A stretch of 64,000 nt of DNA from Siderastrea siderea (lineage: Eukaryota; Cnidaria; Anthozoa; Scleractinia; Rhizangiidae), in NCBI GenBank assembly GCA_964030785.1, contig OZ034967.1, positions 53,473,533-53,537,532 on the forward strand, in the 5' to 3' direction. Positions 12,866 through 23,526 of the stretch are shown here, in pieces. Below the pieces are notes generated by a model that saw only the letters and a program-made list of their open reading frames with translations, had not been told where the DNA came from and did no database searches. The position numbers and the translations under genes were made by a program. Numbering within the stretch: the stretch's first letter is position 1; the number at the start of each line of letters is the position of its first letter.

Positions 12866-15800
12866 AACAATGGAGGTGTGATGGCCTACAGTTGTACTGA
12901 TACACAGTTCTTATTAAATTCTCAATAACCTCAGTTACTGAAATTCTAGCTTTCTTGTTGGTTCACACTCATGGGGGCATGGCGATATAGCGGTTAGTGC
13001 ATTGGACTTCATATCTGAAGGTCGGTGGTTCGAGACACAGTCCCTGCCACTGTGTTGTTTCCTTAGACAAGAAACTTTACTCCACATTGTCTCTCTCCAC
13101 CCGGGTGTATATTAATTGGGTACCAGCGACATACCACTGGGGGATAACCCTGCGATGGACTAGCATCCTATCCAGGGGGGTGAAGCAATACTCTCAGTTG
13201 CGTCATGCCACATAAACCGGGAGATAAGCTCAGGCTGTGTGTGTCTCCTTGGCTCGTGTGTGACTTCACCTTACCTTTTACCTTTGTTGGTTCAACCAGT
13301 AAACCATCCATGGTGGAGGTATAGATATTTTCTGGAACAGTACAATCCAATTAAGAGTGACTAGGATGAGGTTTCTCACTAGGAGCATTATACATGTACC
13401 CCTTTCTTCCTGGATGGAAGCCTAGCCCACAAAAGGGATCCAACATTAATGTGAGGTCTCCTGAGCAGTTTGCTGAACATTACCAATTCATACTCCTGGG
13501 TGGAGAGATATAGAGACAAAGTGGAGTAAAGTTTCTCGTCAAAGAAAATGATGATATGGTAGAGACCAATCTTAAACCACCAACCTTTCCATTAAAAATC
13601 CAAAGTGCTATTCACATGTCAACTGCTTCTTCATCAACTCAGTGCAAAGACTCGCTTTTATATTTTACACAAATGCATACCTTTTGTGTGCTGGGATGTA
13701 GGTTTTGCTCGCCTGAAGGAAGCACGTACCAAAGCAGAGCCATAAAGCTGTGGCCTTTCACCTTTTCTCCTCTCTTGCTCAAAAAACCAAGCTCCTGATT
13801 CAGCCCTGACTTGTCTGTGAAATGATTTAAAAAGGGATATTAAGTTGTTTATTATTTGCGCAAATGGTTTATAAGTAATAACATTACTTTCATATCTGAG
13901 TTTCTCGGGATGCCCTTTCTCTTGGAAACACTATTATTATTATTATTATTATTATTATTTTTTTTTTAATATACATGTATATGGTTTCCTTCCCGCATGA
14001 CTACAATCAGTTTTTTTCACTGCCCTGCAATAAAATTGCCATTCAGAAATGGCTTTTCTTTAAAATATTCATGAGAAGGAAACATACAATAGATTGCATC
14101 TCCATGGATTGTTCATCCTGCAGTTAAATTTTGTCTATTTGTTGAAGACCTTGGGGGGGGGGGGGGAGGTAACTCAGTGAGGGAGAGGTGCAAAGACTTT
14201 GTGGGAGAGAATGGAAAAAGGTTTTAAACGACTTTAGACTCGTTTGAGGGTTAGAAATTTTCTGGTTGACTTATTTTAGGTAGAAATATCTTAGCTAGAC
14301 TTTTTTTTAGCATTGATAAAAGGCATGCATACCTCGAGGTTCTCAATTTCATATCAAACAATTGTATCAATTTCATTTACAAATAAAGGAAAGAAAGCAT
14401 AAAATGTCTCAAACTCTCTTAGTTTTTTTGGGAGGATAAAGGGGACTCTTAATAAATATTCTGACTTTTAGCCTAATGTGTAGTTCCAGAAAATATCCAT
14501 ACTCCTCCCACGGAAGGTTTTTGTTTTGAACCCCCCACCCCCCAAGAAATTCCAGTTTAGCTTCATACTTTGCTTTTAAATTTTGGCTTTTAAGACCCCC
14601 CTCCCCCTAGGAATTTCCGATGACCTTCATCGGAGTGGGTATCAATTTTTTCTGAAACTACACAATGGGACTTTTTTTAGGTACACTGTATTGAAATTTG
14701 GCCTCATTCGCATCTCCCCATCATTAATATACCAGGGTACCCCCACTGGGGTTGAAGATAGCTGGGACATTTTTGCTCATTTCACCCATGATGATGCAAA
14801 TGTAATTTTTGAGTTCACAGTTAGCTCTGTATAGCTAGGTGCGAACATTTATCATTTTCGTTAAAGAATATAATAAAAAGTAAGCTTTACATGTTCTCTA
14901 TTTTACTGATTACATAAACTTTTAATACCATGGATAACTAATGCAAAAGTTTGGTGAGAAATCTGAAACAATCCAAAATATGGTACATGAAAATTCTACT
15001 AAATTTGCTATTTCTATTTTTGTCTGATCAGGCCATCATTTTGATTGTGTTTCAACTATGATTAATCGTTGGTTAATTGCAAGACGTCACCAATTACATG
15101 GTGACGTCCGTAAACTTCAACCTTAAAAGTGACAAATATTTGAATTATGAAGACCTGTATGAATAAATTAATATGTAAAATGGCTCAATAACAAAATCTA
15201 CAGACGTGAGCATATGAATTCATGAATGTTCACAGCTACATTGATAAAGCACAAATAAAATCATCATATGAAAAATCAACCCTTGTTCGTTGTTAATTGT
15301 CTATCACCCATGCCAACGGGTGCCAACGGGTGAGGTGTATTTATAAAACACTCCGTGATCCGGATTACAACAAAGCCCTTTTCAAATGAGAATGTGTAAA
15401 CATTAAATTCACCCGTAGGGCAAGCTTTAGTTTTACGTCTCGTAGTTCTTGCCTCGAAAAAGCTTCATAAATTGCTTGAAATTGTTACGATATTTCTAGT
15501 AAACCAATATCAGCCATGGTTTCTTCAAACCCGGTTTCGCGATCGTTCATAATCCAAATTTAGCTTTGTTTTTGATCGAGCTACAAATAAAGTTGAATAC
15601 TAAATTATTTTACGATTATCTGATAAGATTAATTATTAAAGAACATTTTACCTGATTTTCGCACATAAAACACAAAGCCAAGACGTACTGTCCGTTATTC
15701 GGCATTCCTTGCACACTCGAGCTTCACATTTAGGACACAGAGCTCCACTGTTGAAAATAAGACCCAACGGCACCCGACATCTTGCACATATGCGGGATGA

Positions 15801-16117
15801 ATTGATTTCCTCCTCGCGAGCCCCGTTCTTTTTTATCTCATCTAGTTCATTCTTCAACGTGCTGTGTACAAGACACAAAGTTTTTAAACAGCGTTAACTA
15901 CTAAATCCCTCATTTCAAAACAAGCATATTGCGTGAGCGTAACTAAAATTACTCCGCGTGTGAAGGCAGAAGACAAACAGTCAACGCAAATATAAGCTTA
16001 CCTTATTCGACGTTTTTCTTGCTTTCGCAGCTCCTCATCTTTTCCAAGTACTTGAAGAATGAGATCCCTCTCTGACTCAGTGAGGTAATTCACATCAATA
16101 TAAATATCTTCCGACAT
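3055..16117 (-). CDS. SYTL: Synaptotagmin-like protein (Slp/bitesize type), 10 exons, 3' end missing
   Basis: This is a predicted Rab effector that tethers secretory vesicles to the plasma membrane. Ten minus-strand exons join in phase. Exon 1 holds MSEDIYIDVNYLT and a charged helix (Rab27-binding half of the Slp homology domain). Exon 2 holds a FYVE-related zinc finger (CARC, CPKCEARVCKEC, CVLC). Exon 3 has the SGAWFF segment typical of the second half of this domain. Exons 4-6 encode an acidic low-complexity linker. Exons 7-9 make the C2A domain (RSDP..YCKVYLLPDKTKGGKRKTKTKK, WNHDTFGHNDFLGEV, WYPLRER). Exon 10 starts C2B (ARNLPAKDSNGFSDPFVK). Every junction has GT/AG and preserves frame. 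C2B continues left of the window or was not found. The zinc finger plus two C2 domains separates this family from plain synaptotagmins. It lies head to head with the pyruvate dehydrogenase gene. Confidence 0.85.
3933..4109 (-). CDS. SYTL: Slp exon 9 (end of C2A)
   Basis: Acceptor TGTGTAG|TTC, donor GAGAGG|GTAAGT. Encodes FKIGFEEMLTRTIWLTMW, NHDTFGHNDFLGEVMLPLD and WYPLRER, the last strands of C2A. Confidence 0.88.
4744..4846 (-). CDS. SYTL: Slp exon 8 (C2A core)
   Basis: Acceptor CATCAG|T, donor CTAAAG|GTATGT. Encodes YCKVYLLPDKTKGGKRKTK and KKNTLDPDFDEILK, the polybasic strand and the TLDPxFDE motif of C2 domains. Confidence 0.88.
4958..5142 (-). CDS. SYTL: Slp exon 7 (start of C2A)
   Basis: Acceptor TTTTTAG|GG, donor AGATCC|GTGAGT. 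Encodes SRESIVSYYSDAGEGRFGNI, then VTGEILFGLRYD and LEVQIHRAKDIAPADEKKG, the first strands and top loop of a C2 domain. Confidence 0.85.
5876..6090 (-). CDS. SYTL: Slp exon 6 (linker)
   Basis: Acceptor TTGCAACAG|AT, donor AGCATG|GTTAGT. Encodes DEVENIADVTVINPE and TPTKDDDADDIDQAF. Phase 1 in, phase 0 out, matching both neighbours. Confidence 0.75.
6091..7392. other. Slp intron
   Basis: No coding sequence seen. Contains a short GTT run near 6255. The segment about 7126-7283 has ends resembling inverted repeats (GTTGACTCC and GGGAGCCAAC), a possible small element. Confidence 0.5.
7393..7995 (-). CDS. SYTL: Slp exon 5 (long acidic linker)
   Basis: Acceptor TTCCACAG|GC, donor CAGGATG|GTAAGA. 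The 603 bp encode an acidic, low-complexity chain (ESESEEEMDEEIDKHD, SEHEHSEEG, VAELSEQD) with many SP/TP sites (PASPD, PLASP, EATPVEGDRTP). Linkers of this kind separate the N-terminal domain from the C2 pair in Slp proteins. Confidence 0.75.
8477..8667. mobile_element. Short inverted-repeat element, family A copy 1
   Basis: The termini are inverted copies: AATGTGTGGTTCCAGAAAAT on the left, and on the right a terminus ending TTGGAACCACACATT. The middle has C-rich and G-rich tracts. A second copy lies at 14475-14666 and a fragment (GGTATAGATATTTTCTGGAAC) near 13317, so this is a dispersed family. No ORF. Confidence 0.8.
10954..11343. mobile_element. Tigger/pogo-like MITE with TA target duplication
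   Basis: The ends are CAGTAAACCCTGCGTATAAG (left) and the inverted equivalent ATATGTGGGGTTTTACTG (right), each flanked by TA. The inside repeats TAAGAACCT..AGGCTAAAATT several times in both orientations. CAGT termini with TA duplication suit the Tc1/mariner-pogo superfamily (established knowledge). Non-coding. Confidence 0.75.
11489..12046. repeat. SYTL: Recent 279-bp tandem duplication covering an exon end and its donor
   Basis: 11489-11767 and 11768-12046 are almost identical; one clear difference was seen (AATTTGCC versus AATTTGGC). The unit contains the last 130 or so bases of Slp exon 4, the donor, and about 150 bases of intron. The lower copy (11638-11767) therefore looks like a partial exon with a donor but no acceptor. 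Confidence 0.9.
11917..12177 (-). CDS. SYTL: Slp exon 4 (linker)
   Basis: Acceptor TTCAAAG|AT, donor CCAAGAG|GTAAGG. Encodes a Glu-rich and Ser-rich linker (EKEGEEEEEKKNTEE, SSSSHSSTPRG). Its 3' part was recently duplicated in tandem together with the donor site (see 11489-12046). Confidence 0.75.
12805..12866. repeat. GAT microsatellite
   Basis: About 18 GAT/GAC units. The Asp-rich and Ser-rich frames read through it are artefacts of the repeat. Confidence 0.95.
12976..13285 (+). mobile_element. tRNA-derived SINE with conserved central domain
   Basis: Head with box A (TAGCGGTTAGTGCA) and box B (GGTGGTTCGAGAC), then a central part with TTGTTTCCTTAGACAAGAAA, ACTTTACTCCACATTGTCTC and GGGTACCAGCGACATACCAC, and a tail ending CCTTACCTTTTACCTTTG. 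This layout is that of metazoan SINEs with a conserved core; I did not assign a named family. A reverse copy follows. Confidence 0.75.
13353..13610 (-). mobile_element. SINE copy, reverse orientation
   Basis: On the minus strand it shows GACGAGAAACTTTACTCCAC and CTCTCCACCCAGGAG, matching the central part of the SINE at 12976-13285, but the tail differs. The head is degraded. Confidence 0.6.
13681..13805 (-). CDS. SYTL: Slp exon 3 (SGAWFF segment)
   Basis: Acceptor GTCAG|G, donor ACAAAAG|GTATGC. Encodes AESGAWFFEQERRKGERPQ and a basic stretch. The W-F-F motif after the finger is conserved in Slp proteins. The 125 bp length joins exon 2 (phase 2) to exon 4 (phase 1) without a break. Confidence 0.82.
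14475..14666. mobile_element. Short inverted-repeat element, family A copy 2
   Basis: Starts AATGTGTAGTTCCAGAAAAT and ends in the inverted form TCTGAAACTACACAAT. It is aligned along its length with 8477-8667 (shared AATTCCAGTTTAGCTTCATA). Non-coding. Confidence 0.8.
15652..15861 (-). CDS. SYTL: Slp exon 2 (zinc finger)
   Basis: Acceptor TACACAG|C, donor ATCAG|GTAAAA. It encodes the helix NELDEIKKNGAREEE and then eight Cys in four CxxC pairs (CARC, CPKC, CKEC, CVLC), matching the FYVE-like finger inside Slp homology domains. Confidence 0.88.
16002..16117 (-). CDS. SYTL: Slp exon 1 (start codon, Rab-binding helix)
   Basis: ATG at 16117 opens MSEDIYIDVNYLTESERDL followed by a charged helix ending RKQEKRRIR. 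The donor is AATAAG|GTAAGC. The length of 116 bp leaves phase 2, which fits exon 2. Confidence 0.85.
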
Positions 16118-16971
16118 AGTACTTTGCTAGACACCAAGAAATTTTAGCTTACAGGCGAAAGGTTGTGTCACGAAGTAGTAAGAAAACACTGAAATGATGC
16201 ATCGGACTGGCAAAAGAACAATGTTCTTTCTTGTAAAGGAAGTTGAAATGTAGGCAATATAAACATAGCCTAACTTTGCAATAAATTTACATACTCTCAG
16301 CAAAAGATTGTGGAAGTCAAAGCGGATTACAACTTGTAAAACAAGGAAGAGTGCAATCACTGAACCCCTGCCGTCTACCCGCCACCCACTCGCTGCGTAA
16401 AAATCTTAACTGAATAATTCATACCACGCTATGCATAATTTATGACGTCTCTGTATAAATTCAAGAACGAGAGAAAAGGCCTGTTTTTTAAACTGTGAAC
16501 AGCTACCCCCTCACAGGCTGCCTATTTTTGTACATGGAGAAGATGATTCAGATGAAAGAAGCAAGGAGAGAAATGATGTAGGGTCAAGAGGATTTCAGTT
16601 TCGAGTAGCAAGTTATTGAAATGTCCGATATCAGCCACAAAATATCTAACGGGTCCGGTCATCAAAATATTGAATATGCAGTCAAAAGTATTACCGGATA
16701 AACGTTTAAAATGACACGTTATATGTTTGAAACGTGATGATCAACTTTCCTTCTCTATAGGTATAAAACGCTGGAAAAATAAATCAATAACTAAAATTAT
16801 ATAGTCTATTTTTAGCCTAAGACTCGTCTCACCTCTCCCTCAGTTACAACAATCGATTCACGATTCTCAACCCGGGTGAAATCTGGGACCGACATCACTG
16901 GATGAGAGCTTCTGTGGCTTGCGAGCTGTCGTTCTTTTGGATTTTATTGGGCAAAAAAATCTAAAAATATC
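16118..16971. promoter_or_regulatory. Divergent upstream region between Slp and PDHA1
   Basis: The start codons of the two host genes are 854 bp apart and point away from each other, so both 5' UTRs and probably both promoters lie here. No clear TATA box was identified. A shared bidirectional promoter is inference. Confidence 0.5.
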
Positions 16972-17025
16972 ATGCTTAGGACAGGATTTCTATCATTCAG
17001 GGTTGCTTCCTCGCTGAAAAAGCCG
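16972..17025 (+). CDS. PDHA1: PDHA1 exon 1 (mitochondrial leader)
   Basis: ATG at 16972, 18 codons, donor AAGCCG|GTTAGC. Basic amphipathic leader without acidic residues. Confidence 0.75.
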
Positions 17026-20000
17026 GTTAGCTTTGTTTTTGATGTCTTATTAAGAGCCTTTATAAGTATTTATTAGGTTTCTTTTGTCTCGACGACAGCC
17101 ATATTGGATTTGATTTAGTTGGTCTCATGATCAAACTAGTAGCAATCATTATTGTCAGATGAACACATTCGTCTTTTTCTTTCTGTCGGCTTACCATGCA
17201 AAGTCTATTTTATTGTTTTGTGGTTTTAGTGTAACGTTTCGTTTAATTTTGTAACATCACAATTACTTACTAAGGAAAGTTTTGAGGTGCAGTTTAATTT
17301 CAAAGATTCAGTGATCTGCAGTGACAAGGCTCTCAAGTTAAATCCTTACTTACCCAGTAAATATTCGCATTCCAGTTTGTAGGACTGCTTGTCAGGACAA
17401 GAGGACTTGCAAGCCAAGTAAATGAAGCAGAATTTGAATTATCAGTAAGTACAGCTGCTGCATTTGTATCATTATGAAATATATATGGCTACATTCTGTC
17501 CACTCTGGAAAATAATTGGATGATGAAAATTCCCGAAGACTACCAAATTAGTCGAGGCCGTAAATGGAGTCCCATTTAGCAGTCATAGGAATTTTTAATC
17601 CAATTACTTTCCAAATTGGAAGGTATGTATTTACAATGTACTAGTGGTCGTATTATGCTGCCTACTTCTACAAAGAATTTTGACAGGGTTCTAAGATATT
17701 CATAAACACAAAGAAGGGTGCCTTTGATGGTTATTTGATAGCATTCTTCAATGGTCTTCGCTGAGTTTCTTTGCTTGCCAAAGGAAGGTCACGAATTTGA
17801 AAAATCAAATCACCATTGGTACGGTGCGACGTCAATAAACAAAGACCAACGTATCTATCCTCATGTTCTGCATCATTTGCCTTCCTTACTTTCAGCTCTA
17901 AAATATTCCTTACTTAAGCAACAATTCATTGTTTTCAGTACAGACCTCAGGTGTAAACATGTCTATTTGTGAAGAAAATCAAGAGAATTACTTTTCGGTC
18001 AAATCAAGATAGGCTCGATTTCCGCCACTCTCTCGAGTCCAGTCTTTGAGGAGTGTGGGCTCATTTCCCGAACAGCGGCTGGTAATCGAGCCTAAAATCA
18101 AGATGGGTAATGTGAAGAAACAATCACTGAGTGATGTTTTCTTAATTGTAAGGAATACATGCCTATCTAGGGGAGAGAAAAGTAGTGTAATGGCTGTGAT
18201 GTCGAATTCAACCCCACTCAGTGGTAAAGGGTTAAAGTGGTTATTTTAAGCCACATACTGGTATTTTGGCTGTCCAAAATTAATGGCCATGTAAAGGTTT
18301 TTACTTCCTGAAAGTTGTGGCCCGTTGCAATTGTTCATTCTGAAAGTAGTGGGGTACAGTATGTGTACGTTAATTTCAAAACTCTATGGTACAGAGGTAA
18401 GAGAGAAGCTGCAAAGAACTGTTTTCTTTTTTTTTTTGCAACGGTGACATCAGGCTGTGGCTGATTAGAGTTTAAAATCCAATTTACTGGACCAAGTTTT
18501 CACTAAACTGTTTTTCATCTCAAACGTGTCCTTGCTAGGATTGCCCCATTCACCGACTAGACGATGGACCTCCCAAGAAAGCTGTACTGACCAGGGATGA
18601 TGGCCTTGATTACTACAAAAAAATGCAGGTCATTCGAAGGATGGAGACTTCTGCAAGCACCCTGTACAAATCAAAGGTCATCAGAGGTTTCTGTCATCTG
18701 TACTCAGGGCAGGTGAGTTAATCCCTTAACTCCACAGAGTGGAGACATGTACATTTAGTGTGTTGGTACAGTCAAAAACTCTGTTTTTTGGGTACTTTTG
18801 ATCAAAGCATTACCACATGTTTATCAACATGTTGTGACAGGCTTGTAACCTGTTGAGAGGTTTTGAGGGTACTAATGGAAACTATGTATTTTGTAACTTT
18901 TTAATAGCCTTCCCCTTTTAGCAGCCACAACCTAGTTTATTATGACCCTGCAACCTAGTAAATATGACCTTGCTCGCCTTCAGTCTCCCAGTAGCTCAGT
19001 GGTTAGAGTGCCTCGTCAGGGACTCAGATTGTTTTCTTTGTCCCACGCTCATGATGAACTAAATATCTGTCTTTCTCATTCCTTTCTGAGCTTAAAATTT
19101 ATGTCTTTCTTTCTTTACTTTCACACTATTTTCATGTCCATGATACATACATGTATGAGATCGTAATATTTAAAGCCATGCAAGTTCACATTCATCTCAT
19201 GTCTGCATGCAGACCCTTTTTATAGCAATGGTGTAATCCTTGCTTTAGTGTCATCGTGCAAGTTTGTCTGTTGGGGGTTTGTGGCTACATCCAAGAGTTT
19301 TATCGAAGTAGGGCAGAAAAGGTCGTGAATGATCTTCTGTCAGGGAGAGGATAGAAGAGAGCTTATGTGGCCATGATTATTGTCTTGTGGATGGGGCCAG
19401 TCCGTACGAAATTATGTGGCCCAAATGAATGTGTTATTGGCCTTGAATAAGCACTTAGGGCAAAAGAGTGACCAAAAATGAACCAAACAGCCTGAGGCAA
19501 AGAAATTTAGGTTAATGTTGTTGTCTGACAAAGCCTTTATTCAGGCCTAACTCTAGCATGTACCAGCGGTTGCCTTCTCCACTCGATTTAGGTCACTATT
19601 TCGGCCAAAAATAAAGGCAGTTTGGGAAACCATTAACTAATAGTGTTCTGCTTTTTGGTAGCAAAAATCTGCATTTGTTTTGTGAAGGACAGATTTCTGT
19701 CAAATTTGCTCTCAATTTACTGCATGGCCGCATTCACAGGGATGAAATTTGCGAAAAATATAAGTTCTTTGGTCTGCTCTAAAATGAAGTGATGCTTGCA
19801 AATGTATTTGAGTTCACCTTTCCACAAGAGAAAGAGTGTCAACAAGCATTGCAAATAGTGAGGTGGTCAAATTGTCTGTGACAATTATCAATAGCATAAG
19901 ATCATGGATAATGATTCAAGTGTTCCATTACGTGGAGGTTGATATGTGTGTCTGCAGTTTCTAGTACTGTAGTATGTTCAGTGAATGCGCATGTACATGT

Positions 20001-21638
20001 CCTTGGATGAGATTCTATCCCAACTGAGATTAGACTGGGAGTAGTCTCTAATTTTGGCGATGGCGATTGTGGGGCGGGCGAAATACACACGCGCGTGCAA
20101 GAAATTTCGAGGTGATGCAACGTGAAGGGAGCACCGAAAATTAGAAACTACAGACAAAGCCATGGAGTTTGAATTAAGCGCTTACATTCCAAGCACAAAC
20201 TCTGATTGGCCCTTTCTCGGATACCTGTCAACAATCTGGCAACAGTACACAAGCCGCTGTCAACACTCATGATAACATCAACTCCGATCCGTTTCAGTTT
20301 ACTGAGATGGCAAACAGATTACAGGCTTGACAAATAGCGAGGTGAATCTCTGCTGGCGGAGCTCATTTACAATTATGCCCGATGTGAATTAGATGCAATG
20401 TACAGAAAAAGAGCCCACTGGAAGTATGTTTTTTTTTAACAGAAACTTCCCGGCTCACTGGAAGCTTCATTTTCGTTCGCATCGATCTCAAACTTTCGGT
20501 AAAAGTAGAAAAAATTTTTGCTGTGTCTTCGACATTATATCTTTTTTCCATGGGATTTTTGGAGGCGAAGAAAATGACCTCGGTGACTGCTATACCCGTA
20601 AAAGTATTTGACAGGCTTTTGGTATGACAGGGCCGCTTCTTGGGACGAAAAATTTACTGACGACTGAAAAGACTCAATGTTTATTTTTCTTCAAGATGAG
20701 AGGCTGTAATTTTTCCTCTCGATCTGGTCGAATCAAAATAAACAAAGCGCAGTGTTTCATTTGCGATAACATCCGCAGTTTATCGATGACAGGAGCAAGT
20801 GATAGGAGCAAAGAGAAGGAATCCCATTGGTTGCGCTTAATTGGCTTGAAAGACAATAATATATAGATTTAGCCAAGCCTAAAAGCGGAGCCCCCCTTTT
20901 TGTTCTGTTTGTTTGTTTGTTTTTTTTTTGCTGGCAGTTATTAATTTGTGAAAATACTCTCATTCAAGTCGTAAACTTAAAAAAAACAAAAGAAAAAATT
21001 CTTCCCTCGCTGAGAGCCGAACCCGGGTCACCGGCGTATGAAGCCGGATACTAGTCCACTTGGCCATAAGCATTTATTGACAATATCCTCGTTAATTTTA
21101 ATACTTATTTCTTTCTTCGTGACAAGCTGCCTATCAGCATGAAAATGCTGGTGTTTTCCTGGCAAAATGTGTTCAGAACGCCAAAAAGCTGCAAACTCAA
21201 GCGGTGTGCCGACTGAGTTCGAACAGAACCGACAAGGCAAATTTGAACTTTTCACCTGAACTTTATTGCCTAATTTTTTTTGCCTAAATTGAGCTTTTCC
21301 CCTTCCACCAAAAAGACAAATGAGTATTCTTTTGAACTTTTTTTTCCATTAATCATAACTAGAACAAAATTCTCGAATCTGATTGGCTATCACCAGCCAT
21401 GATTTGAGCATTAATAGGACAGTTTGACAGTGTAATTGGACAGTGTATGCGTCATGCCTAAGTAATTGGACAGTACGCATCAGAGCGCGCGCTAATGGAT
21501 CAATTACACTTGAATAAGCTTTTTTTTTTTAACGTATTTTGCAAATAAAACTGTTGTCTATTCCTTCTCCGGTACGTTTTCTCCTTTTTCTTTCTCAAAT
21601 TTTGTTATAGATATGATTAATTGGTAACAGTACTTCGT

Positions 21639-21669
<31 letters not shown>

Positions 21670-23399
21670 GATTAAACAAATCGGACTCCCGCTACGCGGT
21701 CATCCGATTTTGTTAATCACTCGTATGATTACAGACCGAATTGGACTCCACTCAGTCCTATTACCATTATTAACAAATTTGTTTTTGACTTTTGTTGTCT
21801 TTGCTTGTTTTGCTACAACGCGGGTCAACATGCGATTTCGCACCAAAAACACATGGGATTCAGCACAGGGTTGTATGAAGTGCATTGGTAACCCTGTGGT
21901 GCGGACGGATGGACGTACGTACATACATTTGTGTATTTCGTCCCACAATCACCATCGCCAAAATTAGAGACTACTCGCAGTCTAAACTGAGATCCTCCCA
22001 CCACCCCAAGTAATTTCGTTAGGTGTCACTAACAGATCACCGTTCAATGTTGTACAGTCTAATACTTGTATCCTTGCTGGCAGTATGTTTGGAAATTAAA
22101 CAAGTTTATTGTAATTTCATTTAGGAAGCATGCTGTGTTGGAATGTTCGCTGCTATGGATAAAAATGATAGCATCATAACTGCATATCGCTGCCATGGCT
22201 GGACCTACATGTGCGGGGTCTCTGTTGCTGAAATACTTTGTGAATTAGCAGGTTAGAACTCCTGTCCTGACTTTTTGCATGTAGCATTCAACTTCCTTGG
22301 TAATGATTAGAACCACAACACGTGGCTTTAGGTTTGACAATAGTAGTCTCAATGTGTGAATTGTTATGTATTTGCACACATTATTTGGAGTAAAACTGGG
22401 TGCAAAATTGTATTTATTTGCATAATTCTAATTACAATGTAACACGTGTGGATTGTGGAACACAAGCTTGAATATTAGTGTAATGTTACTTACTGTCAGT
22501 GTTTGCCAATTCACGGAGCACATACCCTAGCGTAGGACAGTATTTATAGCATTTTTACCCCTACATGTATCCCAGAAAACCTCTGGGGAGTCATTTTGGA
22601 AAATTTGCAATCAACTTGTGAGTTGACAAAGATCAAAGGAATGTTCATACAGGTTAGATCAGACTGTAATATCTTCTGAGTCCATGAATGCGAGTGAAGT
22701 GTTGTCTTTCCTTTTAATTAACATTTTGTACATCAATCTGTTTGGTGTAAATTAAAGTTTGTGAGGATCATTTGTGAATGACTTACTTTAGGGGAAGGAG
22801 GGAACATTTGTCAGTTACATCAGGGCTTCTGATGTTATGCGATAGTGCGATTTCGCACAATTGATCGTGAATCGCATCTACAATGTAATCGCATAATCCA
22901 GAAGAAATCTTATAATTCATAAAAAAAATGCATAAGCTGGACAAAATAACAAACATAAAATACAAATTTAATGCTATTTAGCATTGGAAACATCATGCAG
23001 AGCCTCTGGAATCTTTAATGTTGTTGTGAATCTAATGACAGTATGTGTTTTACGTGAAATCTTCTCTAGAGAAATCGCATAATTTGCCGCATAAGAGACC
23101 TTTTCTGCGGCATAATGTGACCTCCTGGAAATTCCGCATAATTTCCCAATATTTTTCGCACACTTTCAGAAGGCCTGTTACATGTATTTTCCTGTCAAGG
23201 GAGTCAAAGTGACTCCTTCCATATAAAAGCTTGGTGGAGTTACTTAGAGTAATTTAGTGTAAAATATATTCATGGCAAATTTGACATAATTGGTCTTCCT
23301 TATCAAGGTCGTAAAACCGGCTGTTCCAAGGGTAAGGGAGGTTCTATGCACATGTATGGTCATGAGTATTATGGTGGAAATGGCATTGTTGGAGCTCAG
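16972..23399 (+). CDS. PDHA1: Pyruvate dehydrogenase E1 alpha subunit, first five exons
   Basis: This mitochondrial enzyme subunit decarboxylates pyruvate with thiamine diphosphate in the first step of the pyruvate dehydrogenase complex. Five plus-strand exons join in frame. Exon 1 gives an Arg/Ser/Leu-rich leader ([18 protein letters not shown]) suited to mitochondrial import. Exon 3 reads [19 protein letters not shown] and [14 protein letters not shown]. Exon 4 reads [20 protein letters not shown] and [10 protein letters not shown]. Exon 5 reads [20 protein letters not shown] and [11 protein letters not shown]. These are hallmark E1 alpha segments. The GDG...N thiamine diphosphate motif and phosphorylation loops should follow, but no further exon was found up to the Polinton at 31900. 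An assembly gap starts 802 bases after exon 5. Function confident; completeness of the locus uncertain. Confidence 0.9.
17376..17444 (+). CDS. PDHA1: PDHA1 exon 2
   Basis: Acceptor TTCCAG|TTT, donor TTATCA|GTAAGT. 23 codons in phase: [20 protein letters not shown]. Confidence 0.75.
17445..18538. other. PDHA1 intron 2
   Basis: About 1.1 kb without a recognisable element or coding segment. Confidence 0.5.
18539..18712 (+). CDS. PDHA1: PDHA1 exon 3
   Basis: Acceptor TTGCTAG|GAT, donor GGGCAG|GTGAGT. 58 codons ending [13 protein letters not shown], strongly diagnostic of E1 alpha. Confidence 0.93.
18985..19165 (+). mobile_element. tRNA-derived SINE with deleted box B
   Basis: CCAGTAGCTCAGTGGTTAGA is a clear tRNA-type box A, but the box B that should follow about 40 bases later is missing and the sequence runs straight into GGACTCAGATTGTTTTCTTT. 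Internal deletion is inferred. Confidence 0.5.
21007..21072 (-). repeat. tRNA-like sequence, Met (CAT) anticodon arm, probably SINE or pseudogene
   Basis: The minus strand shows box A TGGCCAAGTGGACTA, a perfect anticodon stem CCGGC/GCCGG around loop TTCATAC (anticodon CAT) and box B GGGTTCGGCTC. The acceptor arms do not pair and the T stem has mismatches, so a functional tRNA is unlikely. Confidence 0.5.
21617..21773. mobile_element. Hairpin MITE
   Basis: Long inverted repeats: CCAATTCGGTCTGTAATCAT on the left and ATGATTACAGACCGAATTGG on the right, with AATCGGACTCCCGC at the centre. The arms continue outwards as TAATTGGTAA and TTACCATTA. Almost the whole unit folds into one hairpin. Non-coding. 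Confidence 0.8.
22125..22251 (+). CDS. PDHA1: PDHA1 exon 4
   Basis: Acceptor ATTTAG|GAA, donor TTAGCAG|GTTAGA. Continues directly from exon 3 with EACCVGMF and ends VAEILCELA. Confidence 0.93.
23308..23399 (+). CDS. PDHA1: PDHA1 exon 5
   Basis: Acceptor ATCAAG|GT, donor GCTCAG|GTGGGT. Encodes [18 protein letters not shown] and ends GIVGAQ. Confidence 0.93.
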
Positions 23400-23466
23400 G
23401 TGGGTAACTTGCAGTATACATAGTATTGTCCTTACTGCATTTTTTATTGACATAATAATAATGATG

Positions 23467-23526
<60 letters not shown>

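Larger units (their letters stand above)
18713..22124. other. PDHA1 intron 3
   Basis: 3.4 kb. Holds a SINE remnant (18985-19165), a tRNA-like sequence on the minus strand (about 21007-21072) and a large hairpin element (21617-21773). No coding segment seen. Confidence 0.6.

Noticed and set aside
12670..12928. Ser-rich and Asp-rich proteins on both strands
   Set aside because: Translations of the GAT microsatellite.
16127..16360. 77-aa hydrophobic ORF upstream of Slp
   Set aside because: Lies in the divergent upstream region, without splice signals or features of a known protein.
21007..21072. Functional tRNA-Met gene
   Set aside because: The anticodon arm is perfect, but the acceptor ends do not pair and the T stem is mismatched.
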